From assembly GCA_963747515.1 (NCBI GenBank), contig CAVVFN010000008.1:186001-250000 (forward strand): a DNA stretch of 64,000 bases, in the 5' to 3' direction. This stretch comes from Mariniphaga sp963747515 (GTDB taxonomy: Bacteria > Bacteroidota > Bacteroidia > Bacteroidales > Prolixibacteraceae). The notes beneath the pieces are model-generated. The model was given only the letters and a program-made list of their open reading frames with translations, had not been told where the DNA came from and did no database searches. Positions 9,306 through 17,355 of this stretch are shown here, in pieces. A program made the translations under genes and the position numbers. Every line of letters starts with the position of its first letter. Within the stretch, counting starts at the first letter, position 1.

Positions 9306-10706
9306 ATGCTGAAACAAACCAACAGAATGAATACCAACAGGTTGTACATAATTGCTGTTACATTTGTGGCTACACTCGGAGGATTGCTGTTTGGCTACGA
9401 CACCGCAGTGATTTCAGGAGCAGAAAAATCGATACAAAACTACCTCATCGAGAGCCAGGGGCTCAGCACCCTGGTTCATGGACTCACCATCTCAAGCGCC
9501 CTTATCGGGTGCATCATCGGTGGTCTGATATCCGGAATCGTTGCCTCGGCCTTTGGCCGGAAAAAAGCGCTTATGCTTGCAGCCTTTCTGTTTTTTATTT
9601 CAGCGCTGGGTTCAGGCTATCCCGAATTCCTGTTTTTTGAACGGGGGGAACCTACCATTGGATTGCTGCTGATGTTTAACTTCTATCGTCTGGTTGGGGG
9701 AATTGGCGTAGGCCTTGCTTCAGCTGTTTGCCCCATGTATATAGGTGAAATCGCTCCGGCCAGCATCAGGGGAAGCCTGGTATCGGTAAACCAGTTTGCC
9801 ATCATTTTCGGTATGCTGGTGGTATATTTTGTTAACTGGGGCATTGCCAGCGGGCAGTCGCTAGAGTGGATAAATACCATCGGCTGGCGACGCATGTTCC
9901 TGTCGGAAACCATTCCTGCCGGACTGTTCGGTATCCTGCTCTTTTTTGTGCCTGAAACCCCCCGTTACCTGTCGCTTGCCAACCGCGATGAAGAAGCTTT
10001 TAAAATACTGACCCGCATCAACGGAGCCGCAAGGGCAAAAATCATTATGGATGAAATTAAGGGCAGCATCAGTCACCATACATCGGCCAGACTGATGTCG
10101 TTTGGAAAAAAGGTAATTGCAATAGGTATTTTGCTGTCGGTGTTCCAGCAGTTTGTGGGCATCAATGTAGCCCTTTATTATGCCCCGCGTATTTTTGAAA
10201 GTATGGGGGCGGAAAAGGATGCATCGCTGCTGCAGACCGTTATCATGGGCCTGGTGAATGTCATCTTTACCGTGGTGGCCATCTTCACCGTTGACAAATG
10301 GGGGCGCAAACCACTTCTCATAGTAGGTTCAGCCGGCATGGCTATTGGCATGTTTGCCATATCGGCGCTGGCTTTCATGCAAATCATCGGTATGGGCACC
10401 CTGGTATTTATCATCATCTACACCGCATCGTTTATGATGTCGTGGGGGCCAATAACCTGGGTGCTCATTTCCGAGATATTCCCCAATAAAATACGGGGAA
10501 AAGCCGTGGCAGTGGCCGTAGCGGCTCAGTGGGCAGCCAACTATTTCATTTCATCGACCTACCCTGCCATGATGGAATTCAGCGGAGGATTCACCTACGG
10601 TTTCTATGGGCTGATGAGCGTATTGTCCCTTATTTTTGTCTGGAAGATGGTTCCGGAAACAAAAGGAAAGACGCTGGAAGAGATGGAAGGGTTATGGGAG
10701 AAATAA
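9306..10706 (+). CDS. xylE: D-xylose/sugar:H+ symporter, MFS sugar-porter family
   Basis: 466 aa with 12 predicted membrane helices. Sugar-porter signatures: GGLLFGYDTAVISGA in helix 1, RLVGGIGVGLASAVCPMYIGEIAP in helix 4, and WRRMFLSETIPA plus VPETPRYL at the end of helix 6. QQFVGINVALYYAPRIF is in helix 7 and VPETKGKTLEEME at the C-terminus. These match the XylE/GLUT family of inner-membrane symporters. Substrate assignment to xylose rests on the operon with xylA and xylB. A start at 9327 (MNTNRLY) is also possible. Confidence 0.9.
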   Translation: MLKQTNRMNTNRLYIIAVTFVATLGGLLFGYDTAVISGAEKSIQNYLIESQGLSTLVHGLTISSALIGCIIGGLISGIVASAFGRKKALMLAAFLFFISALGSGYPEFLFFERGEPTIGLLLMFNFYRLVGGIGVGLASAVCPMYIGEIAPASIRGSLVSVNQFAIIFGMLVVYFVNWGIASGQSLEWINTIGWRRMFLSETIPAGLFGILLFFVPETPRYLSLANRDEEAFKILTRINGAARAKIIMDEIKGSISHHTSARLMSFGKKVIAIGILLSVFQQFVGINVALYYAPRIFESMGAEKDASLLQTVIMGLVNVIFTVVAIFTVDKWGRKPLLIVGSAGMAIGMFAISALAFMQIIGMGTLVFIIIYTASFMMSWGPITWVLISEIFPNKIRGKAVAVAVAAQWAANYFISSTYPAMMEFSGGFTYGFYGLMSVLSLIFVWKMVPETKGKTLEEMEGLWEK

Positions 10707-10714
10707 TGTACCAC

Positions 10715-10830
10715 GGGAAGATTTCCCGCGGCGGGCGCGGCGAAAAAGATTGGATTCGGCGGGAGCGGCACAAGAATTCTCTTCTTTGCGCTCGCTGCGT
10801 GATTTTCTTCGTTGTGCTCGCTGCGTGAAA
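10715..10830. repeat. GC-rich REP-like repeat, copy 1 (left border of island)
   Basis: It starts with the perfect hairpin CGGGAA-gat-TTCCCG (from 10714) and GCGGCGGGCGCGGCGAAAAAG, and ends with two tandem CGCTCGCTGCGTGA-type units. A closely similar copy lies in the same orientation at 21192-21315. GC content is far above the neighbouring DNA. It begins 9 bp after the xylE stop and could double as its terminator. Confidence 0.75.
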
Positions 10831-11531
10831 ATAGCGTAAGTCATCGGTCAGCATCTTCAGTTTTATTAAATAGGGCTTGCTGATTACTTACTGATATTAA
10901 ATATTATAACGAACAATTTGCGAGGATGAGGTGCAAGCATTAAAAGAGGAATACTGGAAAAAACGTGCACTTGAATTTTCAATCAGCTTGAAAATTTATC
11001 CCAGAGGGATAACATGTTTATAGAAAAGGGATAACATGAGTGGATATTCAACCCCGGGGTTGTACATCTTTTCCTTCATCATCTTCTTCTTCTATAAACA
11101 TACGACCTCGCTGAGGTCATATTTACATTCTTTGAGTTTTTCAGCAGGCCCTAGCTTACCGACTCTTCAATCGAAGATGTTCTTGATTTTTGCCGTAGTG
11201 TTTATTTTAAGTTATTTATGCTGACTAAATGTACAAAGGAAGTATTACAGACGTATAATTCGTGGCACCATTTTATTTCAATTGAAGGATTATTCCACTT
11301 CCGTCTCCATCCTTTAACGCACAGAGATAGCGAAGGGATAGCAGAGAGATGGAAGCGACACAGGCTGTGGGTGAAGCGTATGGCAGTTTATGTTGAGGGT
11401 TGTCGCGCCAGGGCGGGATCTCTGCTTCGCTCCGACTGGTTGTTGCGCTAATGCGGAATGCAGGAATATCGACCTGTAACCGAATGATTCCAGAAAAAGT
11501 TGGATAATGTAGCCATAACTATCAAGAGTAA
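10831..11531. other. Gene-free region with compound palindrome, otherwise nothing recognised
   Basis: About 700 bp between copy 1 of the border repeat and the RHS fragment. The only structure I support is the compound palindrome at 10997-11118. Short open frames here lack family signatures and are not annotated. Confidence 0.5.
10997..11118. repeat. Compound palindrome: two hairpins flanking an inverted 12-mer pair
   Basis: In order: TATCCC-aga-GGGATA (10997-11011), ATGTTTATAGAA (11014-11025), the perfect palindrome AACCCCGGGGTT (11050-11061), TTCTATAAACAT (11090-11101, exact reverse complement of the 12-mer), and GACCTC-gct-GAGGTC (11104-11118). The two outer hairpins have 6-bp arms and 3-nt loops. 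The symmetry hairpin / 12-mer / centre / inverted 12-mer / hairpin suggests a mobile REP/BIME-like unit. Confidence 0.7.
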
Positions 11532-12048
11532 TTATCCTTCTGACAGAGGTAAAGATAGCTTTTAAATCATTATTTTATTTCAGTTCCTGGGCAAAAAGGG
11601 CCCTGCCCGGGTCGGCAATGCTGTTTTGCCTGCGTACCCATCCTTTCTCATTGTAGGTATAATCCACCTGCTGGTTAAAGTTGCTGCCGCTGCTGCTGCC
11701 ATGTAGGTATTTGACAACCTGCTCTCCCAACTGGTTGTACTTCCAGGCTGCAAGGGTAACTTCATCCTCCTGGTTTACCTTCAGCGTTTCTTTTACCGGC
11801 CTGCCCTGGTGGTCGTAATCAAAGGAGGAGGCCAGAAGTACCTGGTTAAACTGCCCGTGGTTGTGAAGGATGGTAGTCTGGGTTACCTGCCCCGTAAAGT
11901 CGTAGTTGGTGTAAACCACATCTTTTCCACCAAGGTGATTGTTAACAACAATGTTCCCGCTTCGAACCCAGACGTTGTCAGGAGCTTCGCACGCTGACAA
12001 GGCTAGCTTCCCTTTCATCGGCGTTCTATATTTGCAATTTACTTCCAC
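11532..12048 (-). pseudogene. RHS-core fragment, internally deleted second copy
   Basis: The frame 11575-12048 (157 aa) shares a block of 359 bp (11582-11940) without indels with the RHS gene at 14421-14779, from NHLGGKDVVYTNYDF to DPGRALFAQELK. Its first ~35 residues are unrelated to RHS. After ELK it meets TAA. The next 45 bp (11532-11576) match 13831-13875, a part of the full gene that lies about 545 bp further on, so the copy carries an internal deletion. YD-type repeats are visible (FDYDHQGRPVKE, YTYNEKGWVRR). It is probably a displaced RHS module that lost its tip. Confidence 0.8.
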
Positions 12049-12132
12049 CTAGTTCAACATTGGGATTCTTTTACCACCAAGTTATTTACAATGCACGACA
12101 TACATAAAAAACCCGGACTTGCCGTACTTTAG

Positions 12133-12768
12133 TTATTTTAATTTCTCTGTTTTTATTTGCACTACATCATATTCCATTGATTGATTATAGGCTTTATCAC
12201 CAGCATTAATATAAGCCTCTCGAGAAGTTAACAAATTTATATCCTTGTAGTAAGCAAATTCAAAAATTAAGTCAAAGCAATCTTGTTTAAAATTATAAGT
12301 AACATACTTGAATTCCTTTTTTCTTAATTCTTTTTCCGTAAAATCTTTAACTACATTATTCTTTTCACCCATTTTGTTAAATATGTCGCAAATAGCCAAT
12401 TTTAGTGAAAAAATACTATCTGGTGCGACTAACTCAAATTTGTATTTATTTTGACCTTCAACAATAATTCTATCTTCTCCAAGCACAATCCTATCCGTAA
12501 GATATGCAGTAATATACCGCAACAGTGGTGCATATGATACTTTATAAATTTTATTCTTTTTGTTGATTGTATGTAAATATTTTGAAGACAGAAGGTCTTT
12601 TGAAAAGTATGTGCTAAATAAATACAGTGTGTCACTGGTGTTATTTTTAAAATCAAATATAACAGTATCATTATCCGCATGATAAGACAAATCTAATTCA
12701 GTTTGTGCAAATAAAATATCATTATTAAAAAAAGCCAGTAACAATAAACTTAATAAGATACCCCTCAT
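12133..12768 (-). CDS. Secreted protein, putative immunity partner of the RHS metallopeptidase tip
   Basis: 211 aa. It has a clear Sec signal peptide (MRGILLSLLLLAFFNNDILFAQ), so it is exported to the periplasm. The rest is lysine- and aromatic-rich, without a family I recognise. The DNA is visibly more AT-rich than the RHS core. Its ATG lies 2 bp after the stop of the RHS C-terminal frame, the spacing expected for a coupled toxin/immunity pair. Position directly after a variable RHS tip is the standard place of an immunity gene; a periplasmic location would suit a tip acting in the periplasm. Function is inference from context only. Confidence 0.5.
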   Translation of the reverse strand: MRGILLSLLLLAFFNNDILFAQTELDLSYHADNDTVIFDFKNNTSDTLYLFSTYFSKDLLSSKYLHTINKKNKIYKVSYAPLLRYITAYLTDRIVLGEDRIIVEGQNKYKFELVAPDSIFSLKLAICDIFNKMGEKNNVVKDFTEKELRKKEFKYVTYNFKQDCFDLIFEFAYYKDINLLTSREAYINAGDKAYNQSMEYDVVQIKTEKLK

Positions 12769-12770
12769 AA

Positions 12771-13727
12771 TTACTTAATTAAACGATTATGTGTTGCATC
12801 ATAAGGCCTAGGACTCATTGGAGCCGGAATATATACTCTTTGGTTTGTTAGTGTCCTGATATTAGTATAATTATATCTATTTTGATTTAATAATCTAGCC
12901 CTGTTATCAAAATTAATCACATTATCTTGTGTCTTTCCTTGGTGTATCACATGTCCTATTTCGTGCCAAGTTGAATTTTCTGTTGAAGTATTTACTGTTA
13001 CTGGACGCCCCCACCAATTTGTTGTTGTAGCTGGTGTACCATTGTAATAAGCTGGACCCATTTCATTAACAGTAAATGTTTTAGATGCATTAGGGTCTAC
13101 AACAACATAATTTTCATTGGAAAGACCTTTACTATCAAAAACTGTTAATGCTGCAGCTCCGCTATGTTGTTTTGTATCAATTGTGTAATTCGTTCCGTCA
13201 TTAAGCGTAACTGTATGGGTTTCTTCATAAATAACATTGGTAGCAGTGGCTTCACCCATGACTTTATTAACTTGCTTGAACATTTTCTTAGCATCTCCTT
13301 TAAAATCCTTTTTAGAGCCATTATATACTAAGTTACCACTACTATTGTAGCTGAAATTTTTAGCATTTGCCCCAAAAACACTTTCCAAAGCACTATTGAA
13401 TTGGTCTCGATATTGTTCAGCAACATTTATACTGTCACCATTAACATCAATAAAAAGAATAGGATTATTTGCAGCATACTGGTAAATTGAAAGAGAATAG
13501 TATTTCTCACTGAACCTATCTTGCGTGTGAAACCTACCTAAAGCAGGGTCATACATCCGTGCCCCATAATCATACCACCCCAGACTATTCCCTGCAAGCT
13601 CATCGTCCTGCAACTCTTTGTTGTTATAAAGGTACTTGTTGTACAAAACTCCATCGGCAAAATAGTTCTCCTGGTTCATGACCAACCCGAAGGGATAGTA
13701 ATCCGTTACCTGCATCACTTCCGGCAT
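12771..13727 (-). CDS. RHS C-terminal region with HExxH metallopeptidase-like toxin tip
   Basis: 318 aa. Residues 8-95 are the end of the RHS core: DYYPFGLVMNQ, WYDYGARMYDPALGRFHTQD and YQYAANNPILFIDVNG. After this boundary comes a unique ~220-residue tip with HEIGHVIH (residues 255-262), the zinc-protease HExxH motif. NFDNRARLLNQNRYNYTNIR follows and may supply a third ligand and the shape of the RHS-linked metallopeptidase effectors. The frame is separated from the upstream core by a +2/-1 shift near 13765. It could be made by re-initiation at ATG 13727, or be silent. A candidate immunity gene follows at 2 bp. Confidence 0.75.
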   Translation of the reverse strand: MPEVMQVTDYYPFGLVMNQENYFADGVLYNKYLYNNKELQDDELAGNSLGWYDYGARMYDPALGRFHTQDRFSEKYYSLSIYQYAANNPILFIDVNGDSINVAEQYRDQFNSALESVFGANAKNFSYNSSGNLVYNGSKKDFKGDAKKMFKQVNKVMGEATATNVIYEETHTVTLNDGTNYTIDTKQHSGAAALTVFDSKGLSNENYVVVDPNASKTFTVNEMGPAYYNGTPATTTNWWGRPVTVNTSTENSTWHEIGHVIHQGKTQDNVINFDNRARLLNQNRYNYTNIRTLTNQRVYIPAPMSPRPYDATHNRLIK

Positions 13728-13750
13728 GCCGTTGCTGTGGCCGCTGAAGA

Positions 13751-15067
13751 CTACCCTGCTGTATTTCCAAGATGGTCCTGCAAATTATATTCAAACTTAT
13801 AAAGAACTTCGCCGTTGTTGTTAAAAGGAACTATCCTTCCGGCAGAGGTAAAGATAGCTTTTAAATCATTATTTTCATACAGGAAGTTGCCGGAATAATC
13901 CACCCGGGTGTTGTTTTCGGCATTTGTACCGTCAACTATTTTTGCCAGCTTGTTACCGGCGGCATCGTACGTGTAACGCAGGTTGTCGTTGGCGCCAAAG
14001 CTCACTTCTTTTGGCAGGTTAAGGTAATTGTATTTAATAGTGGTTCCTTTGGAGGGATCTGAATTCATGTTTCCGTTTGCATCGTAGGCATAATCTCCTG
14101 CTACTGCAAAATAGCCATCATTATTGCCTCCGTCGGTAACCGATTGCAACTTGTTCCCATTATTTAAGTAAAAATAACCCAGGGCATCAATTTCAACATT
14201 ATCTGCTTTGCGGGAAAGGGCGCTTATATTTCCGTTGGCATCGTAGGAGTAACCCGTATTAAAATGCCCATCACTGATTCCGTCAGCATATACAGCTGTT
14301 TTCAGGCGGCTGAGGCTGTCGTAGCTGAAGGTGTAGTTTTTGGCAATGCTGCCGGTACTGAGCCAGCCGGTCTGCCGGATGTTGCCATTGTAGTAGCCGC
14401 TGCCGCTGTCGTTGTACTTGAGTTCCTGGGCAAAAAGGTCCCTGCCCGGGTCGGCAATGCTGTTTTGCCTGCGCAGCCAGCCTTTCTCATTATAGGTATA
14501 ATCCACCTGCTGGTTAAAGTTGCTGCCGCTGCTGCTGCCATGAAGGTATTTGACAACCTGCTCGCCCAATTGGTTGTATTTCCAGGCTGCAAGGGTAATT
14601 TCATCCTCCTGGTTTACCTTCAGCGTTTCTTTTACCGGCCTGCCCTGGTGGTCGTAATCAAAAGTGGTGGCCAGAAGTACCTGGTTAAATTGCCCGTGGT
14701 TGTGAAGGATGGTGGTCTGGGTTACCTGCCCCGAGAAGTCGTAGTTGGTGTAAACCACATCCTTTCCACCCAGGTGATTATCCGAAATAATACGTGTGGG
14801 ACGGCCAAAATCGTCGTAGTAGCTCACGCTTAACAGCAGGCTGTCGGTAACATCATCGTTTGTGTTTACCAGAACCCTTTTCCAGGTGCCTGTTACCAGT
14901 CCCTTTCGTTTTGTTGTTTCCGGCACTGTAAAACCGGATAAGGGATAGTCTGCAAAACCATAGTCTTCACTTGCAAAATCCGGCGCCTGTAAAAAATCGT
15001 ATTTATCATACCAGGTTACCGTTTGAATATCAGTTTCCGGCAAACTGTATGTTGCCGGGCAAGGCAT
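13751..15067 (-). pseudogene. RHS/YD-repeat core, frameshifted at both ends
   Basis: 438 aa of YD-repeat shell sequence: many G-x-x-x-x-Y-x-Y-D-x-x-G units such as FDYDHQGRPVKE, YSYDANGNISA, YAYDANGNMNSD and YTYDAAGNKLAK. It ends YNLQDHLGNTAG then TAG. Two bases shifted, the DNA continues as RVVFSGHSNG into the next frame (MPEVMQVTDYYPFG), which is the normal RHS sequence, so the stop is a frameshift. At the 5' end TGA precedes the ATG, and one extra base would join it to LGYTLDK in the upstream frame. Bacteroidota RHS proteins are normally far longer, so the N-terminal half is lost. Confidence 0.85.
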
Positions 15068-15222
15068 TTGTCAAGAGTATAACCCAGCCTATCCGATGAA
15101 CCGGAATGAATGGCTGCCCCTGCAAAATCTGCAAAGTTGCCTTCAACAACCGACCTGTCGGTTCCTGCCGTCACTTTTGCAGTAATTACCGGACGATATA
15201 TATTTCCTGACGTTACTTTCAC
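15016..15222 (-). pseudogene. RHS upstream fragment in a shifted frame
   Basis: This frame starts at a GTG and reads about 50 residues ending SSDRLGYTLDK before leaving register. Adding one A at about 15068 would give LGYTLDKMPCPATYSLPETD and join it to the 438-aa core. Upstream the frame is closed by TAA near 15252. I read it as the last remaining N-terminal piece of the RHS gene; confidence is modest because the stretch is short. Confidence 0.4.
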
Positions 15223-15451
15223 AGCTCTAAGATGAAGAAAAATTTTAAGTTAAAAAAGAGTAGAATTACGCTCTTTTAATTAAGTAGAAATACGCATTGT
15301 GAGTTATTGCCATTGGATTTATCCAACGGTTTCAAAGCATCTCATGAGAAGGCTATGACGTTTATTGTTTAGAAATGGGGCTCAAAGCCAAACGGCAATC
15401 CTTTTTTGATGGGTGGGGTTATTAGAAAAGTTAGGTCAAGACAAAAACGTG

Positions 15452-15499
15452 AAAAGCCCTCTCGCGTTTTGAATGGATAGTTGCTGAAACTACTGAAAG
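15452..15499 (+). repeat. Relic of the 3' end of the IS1595-like transposase
   Basis: AAAAGCCCTCTCGCGTTTTG and the following ~28 bp match 16967-17012, the end of the transposase gene, with few mismatches and a small indel. No other part of the element is attached, so this is a solitary end-fragment left by an earlier insertion or imprecise loss. Confidence 0.65.
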
Positions 15500-15505
15500 T
15501 CCCTC

Positions 15506-15570
15506 ACCCTGCCATCCTTCGAATGGCTGTCCCTCTCCACAGTGGAGAGGGACAAGACAAGTGGCAGGGT
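15506..15570. repeat. Nested palindrome (MITE/REP-like)
   Basis: Inner arms TCCCTCTCCAC / GTGGAGAGGGA (15530-15540, 15542-15552) are perfect with a single-base centre. Outer arms ACCCTGCCA / TGGCAGGGT (15506-15514, 15562-15570) are perfect too. No coding sense in either strand. It sits directly against the IS relic. Confidence 0.65.
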
Positions 15571-15594
15571 CCAGGCAATGATATTTGTTGTTAC

Positions 15595-15780
15595 TTATTG
15601 AACTTCAATAAACTTCATCACCTCGCCTTTCGGATATAAAATCTTCCCGTTGAACTTCACAAAAGGTATTTTTTTTGCATCCCGGTAATTTCTGAAGTGT
15701 ACGCTTACTGATATCGTAAGTAATTTCATAATCTCACCACTCGTGATAGAATTCCTCTTCAACATGCTGTATCTGATCAT
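15595..15780 (-). pseudogene. HTH_17/excisionase-like DNA-binding protein with compensated frameshift
   Basis: The 61-aa frame has the shape of a small MerR-like HTH_17 domain: ITSGEIMKLL, then YRDAKKIPFVKFNGKILYP and MKFIEVQ. The recognition-helix part reads ISVSVHFRN, which does not fit, but the -1 frame over the same bases reads SKRTLQK, exactly the family pattern. Two opposite indels about 20 bp apart therefore garble the recognition helix while keeping the ends in frame. Such proteins are common next to integrases and RHS or R-M genes. Probably inactive. Confidence 0.6.
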
Positions 15781-15871
15781 TGTTAACCCGCAAAAGCATA
15801 TGTATTTTCCTGCTGTCGGCTTCCATTGAATTCTTTTTGCGCATTTACTCTTATTCCTGTTCCATAAGAAT

Positions 15872-16063
15872 TTAAGTCATTTGCCTGAATATGTTTTCCA
15901 TTTCATTTTTTATATATTGACAGGCTAATCCTATAAGATCAGAATAAAACAATTCACCACCCGGTGAAGATGGTGAGGCAATATCCCGATATTTTAGATC
16001 TTCCTGCATTGAAAATTTTTGCAGAAAAATAGATTCAATGCATTCAAAAAAAAAGGACAACAT
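15872..16063 (-). CDS. Small open frame of unknown function
   Basis: 63 aa, with no family recognised. The C-terminal part (GELFYSDLIGLACQYIKNEMENIF) looks like a real amphipathic helical segment, but the frame has no clear ribosome site and lies between decayed genes. It may be a remnant of the gene upstream of the HTH_17 pseudogene, or chance. Confidence 0.2.
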   Translation of the reverse strand: MLSFFFECIESIFLQKFSMQEDLKYRDIASPSSPGGELFYSDLIGLACQYIKNEMENIFRQMT

Positions 16064-16136
16064 AAAAACGCCTCCTAAGTTGCTGATTTACACGAATTGT
16101 TTTATTATTGTATTCACTTGAACTAAATAGCAACAG

Positions 16137-17066
16137 ATGAACAAAACAAAACCTCGCTATTCCATTTCGTGGTTTCAGTATTATTTCCCCGATGAAAAGT
16201 CGTGCCTCAATCTGATAAAAGCAATTCTTCCGGAGCGAAGAAACTGCATAAAATGTAACAGGGTATTTTATCCCGACTATACAAAGGTCACAACTGAATG
16301 CCGCCATTGCGGCCATGCCCATACCACCATACCGGGGACACTTTTCCAAATCAGCCGGTTGCCGCTGCATGCACGATTTGCCATGTTGTGGCTGCTGACA
16401 ATTCACAAGCGACCCCTGAATAACGGTGAAATTATGAAACGGCTTGAGCTGAAAAGCTACCGGATTACCTGGCAGTGGCTGCAAAAAATAAGGGAGCAGC
16501 TAACCTTTTTTCCCGGTTTCCCACGCAAAGATTCCATCGAAACCGACAGCTTTACCTTCAATGTAAAAAGCAAGTCACCCTCTGGTGAAATACATTCAGC
16601 GCAGGTTGAAATATTAATCATCATCAGCCGGTTGAGGAAAGAATTCCGGTTGTTAAAAATGAATGTTATTTCCGGATTAACCGTTCATGACAGGAACCAA
16701 TTGATAAGAGATGCACTGCCACATGGTGGTGTATTGTATGTACCCGAGAAAGCTCTATTCTATTCTGATGAACGGGGATTTTACAAAGTCAGGTCAGGTA
16801 AAAAAAACCATATATACAGCCCTCACTGTAAATTACCTCTGCCGTCAATGGTAGCTGAAGCGTGGCACCAATGGGTAAAAACCAATTACCGGAACAACAT
16901 TCAGGAAGACCATTTGCAGGGTTACCTGAATGCGTTTGTTTTTCATTTCAACCGTCCCGGAAAAACAAAAGCCCTCTCCCGTTTTGAATGGATAGTTGCT
17001 GAGTTGCTGAAAGAAAAGGAAACGGCCAAAACCAAAACTTATCGGAAAAGGGATGAAAGAGTTTGA
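16137..17066 (+). CDS. IS1595-like transposase, divergent
   Basis: 309 aa. The N-terminal zinc ribbon CIKCNRVFYPDYTKVTTEC..C (about 39-60) is followed by TIPGTLFQISRLPLHARFAMLWLL. This is the layout of IS1595/ISXO2-like transposases, as is the C-terminal HLQGYLNAFVFHFNRP. The DDE core is hard to trace: IETDSFTF may carry the first Asp, but the place where the family has TDE reads YVPEKA, so the second acidic residue seems missing. I found no terminal inverted repeats. A fragment of its 3' end recurs at 15452-15499. Either a degenerate element or a very divergent subgroup. Confidence 0.65.
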   Translation: MNKTKPRYSISWFQYYFPDEKSCLNLIKAILPERRNCIKCNRVFYPDYTKVTTECRHCGHAHTTIPGTLFQISRLPLHARFAMLWLLTIHKRPLNNGEIMKRLELKSYRITWQWLQKIREQLTFFPGFPRKDSIETDSFTFNVKSKSPSGEIHSAQVEILIIISRLRKEFRLLKMNVISGLTVHDRNQLIRDALPHGGVLYVPEKALFYSDERGFYKVRSGKKNHIYSPHCKLPLPSMVAEAWHQWVKTNYRNNIQEDHLQGYLNAFVFHFNRPGKTKALSRFEWIVAELLKEKETAKTKTYRKRDERV

Positions 17067-17217
17067 AGCCGGAAGACCGGAGACGGAAGCAGGAAGCTGG
17101 AAGCCGGAAGACCGAAGTCGGAAGCCGGGAAAGTTCGTTGTCCATATGTTAATTTTTACATGAATAATGTATTTTGCCGAAGGTATACTTATTTAGCAAT
17201 AAGTGCGAAAATGCGAC
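17067..17217. repeat. GGAAG-rich tandem repeats and dispersed repeat
   Basis: 17060-17120 is built of imperfect ~12-bp units of the form GGAAGACCGRAG. 17160-17210 (ATGAATAATGT..TTGCCGAAGGTATACTTATTTAGCAATAAGTGC, in parts) recurs at 19994-20041 with a few changes. No gene. Confidence 0.55.
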
Positions 17218-17270
17218 GGTTTCTCCTCCTGCTAAGGAGGAGAAACCCGGCCTGCCTGCCGGCAGGCAGG
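17218..17270. repeat. Two adjacent perfect palindromes
   Basis: GGTTTCTCCTCC (17218-17229), 6-nt loop, GGAGGAGAAACC (17236-17247); then the 20-bp perfect palindrome CCTGCCTGCCGGCAGGCAGG (17251-17270). Non-coding, downstream of both the transposase and the leftward HNH fragment. Might act as a bidirectional terminator but lacks T runs; REP-like by appearance. Confidence 0.6.
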
Positions 17271-17355
17271 TTTACTGGGGGAGGTGGTGAATAAAGGTTA
17301 TCAGCAGACATGAGGTTTAAATCATAAACCGGAACCACCCCGGCCTGAACCAATC

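Noticed and set aside
10529..10854. Open frames over the xylE end and the GC-rich repeat
   Set aside because: They run through xylE or the repeat in other frames and read as Arg/Cys-rich repeat translations.
14264..14833. Plus-strand 189-aa open frame
   Set aside because: Antisense to the RHS core; its Ala/Val-rich composition is a by-product of YD-repeat codons.
17218..17270. Terminator of the transposase gene
   Set aside because: Two strong palindromes but no T run on either strand.
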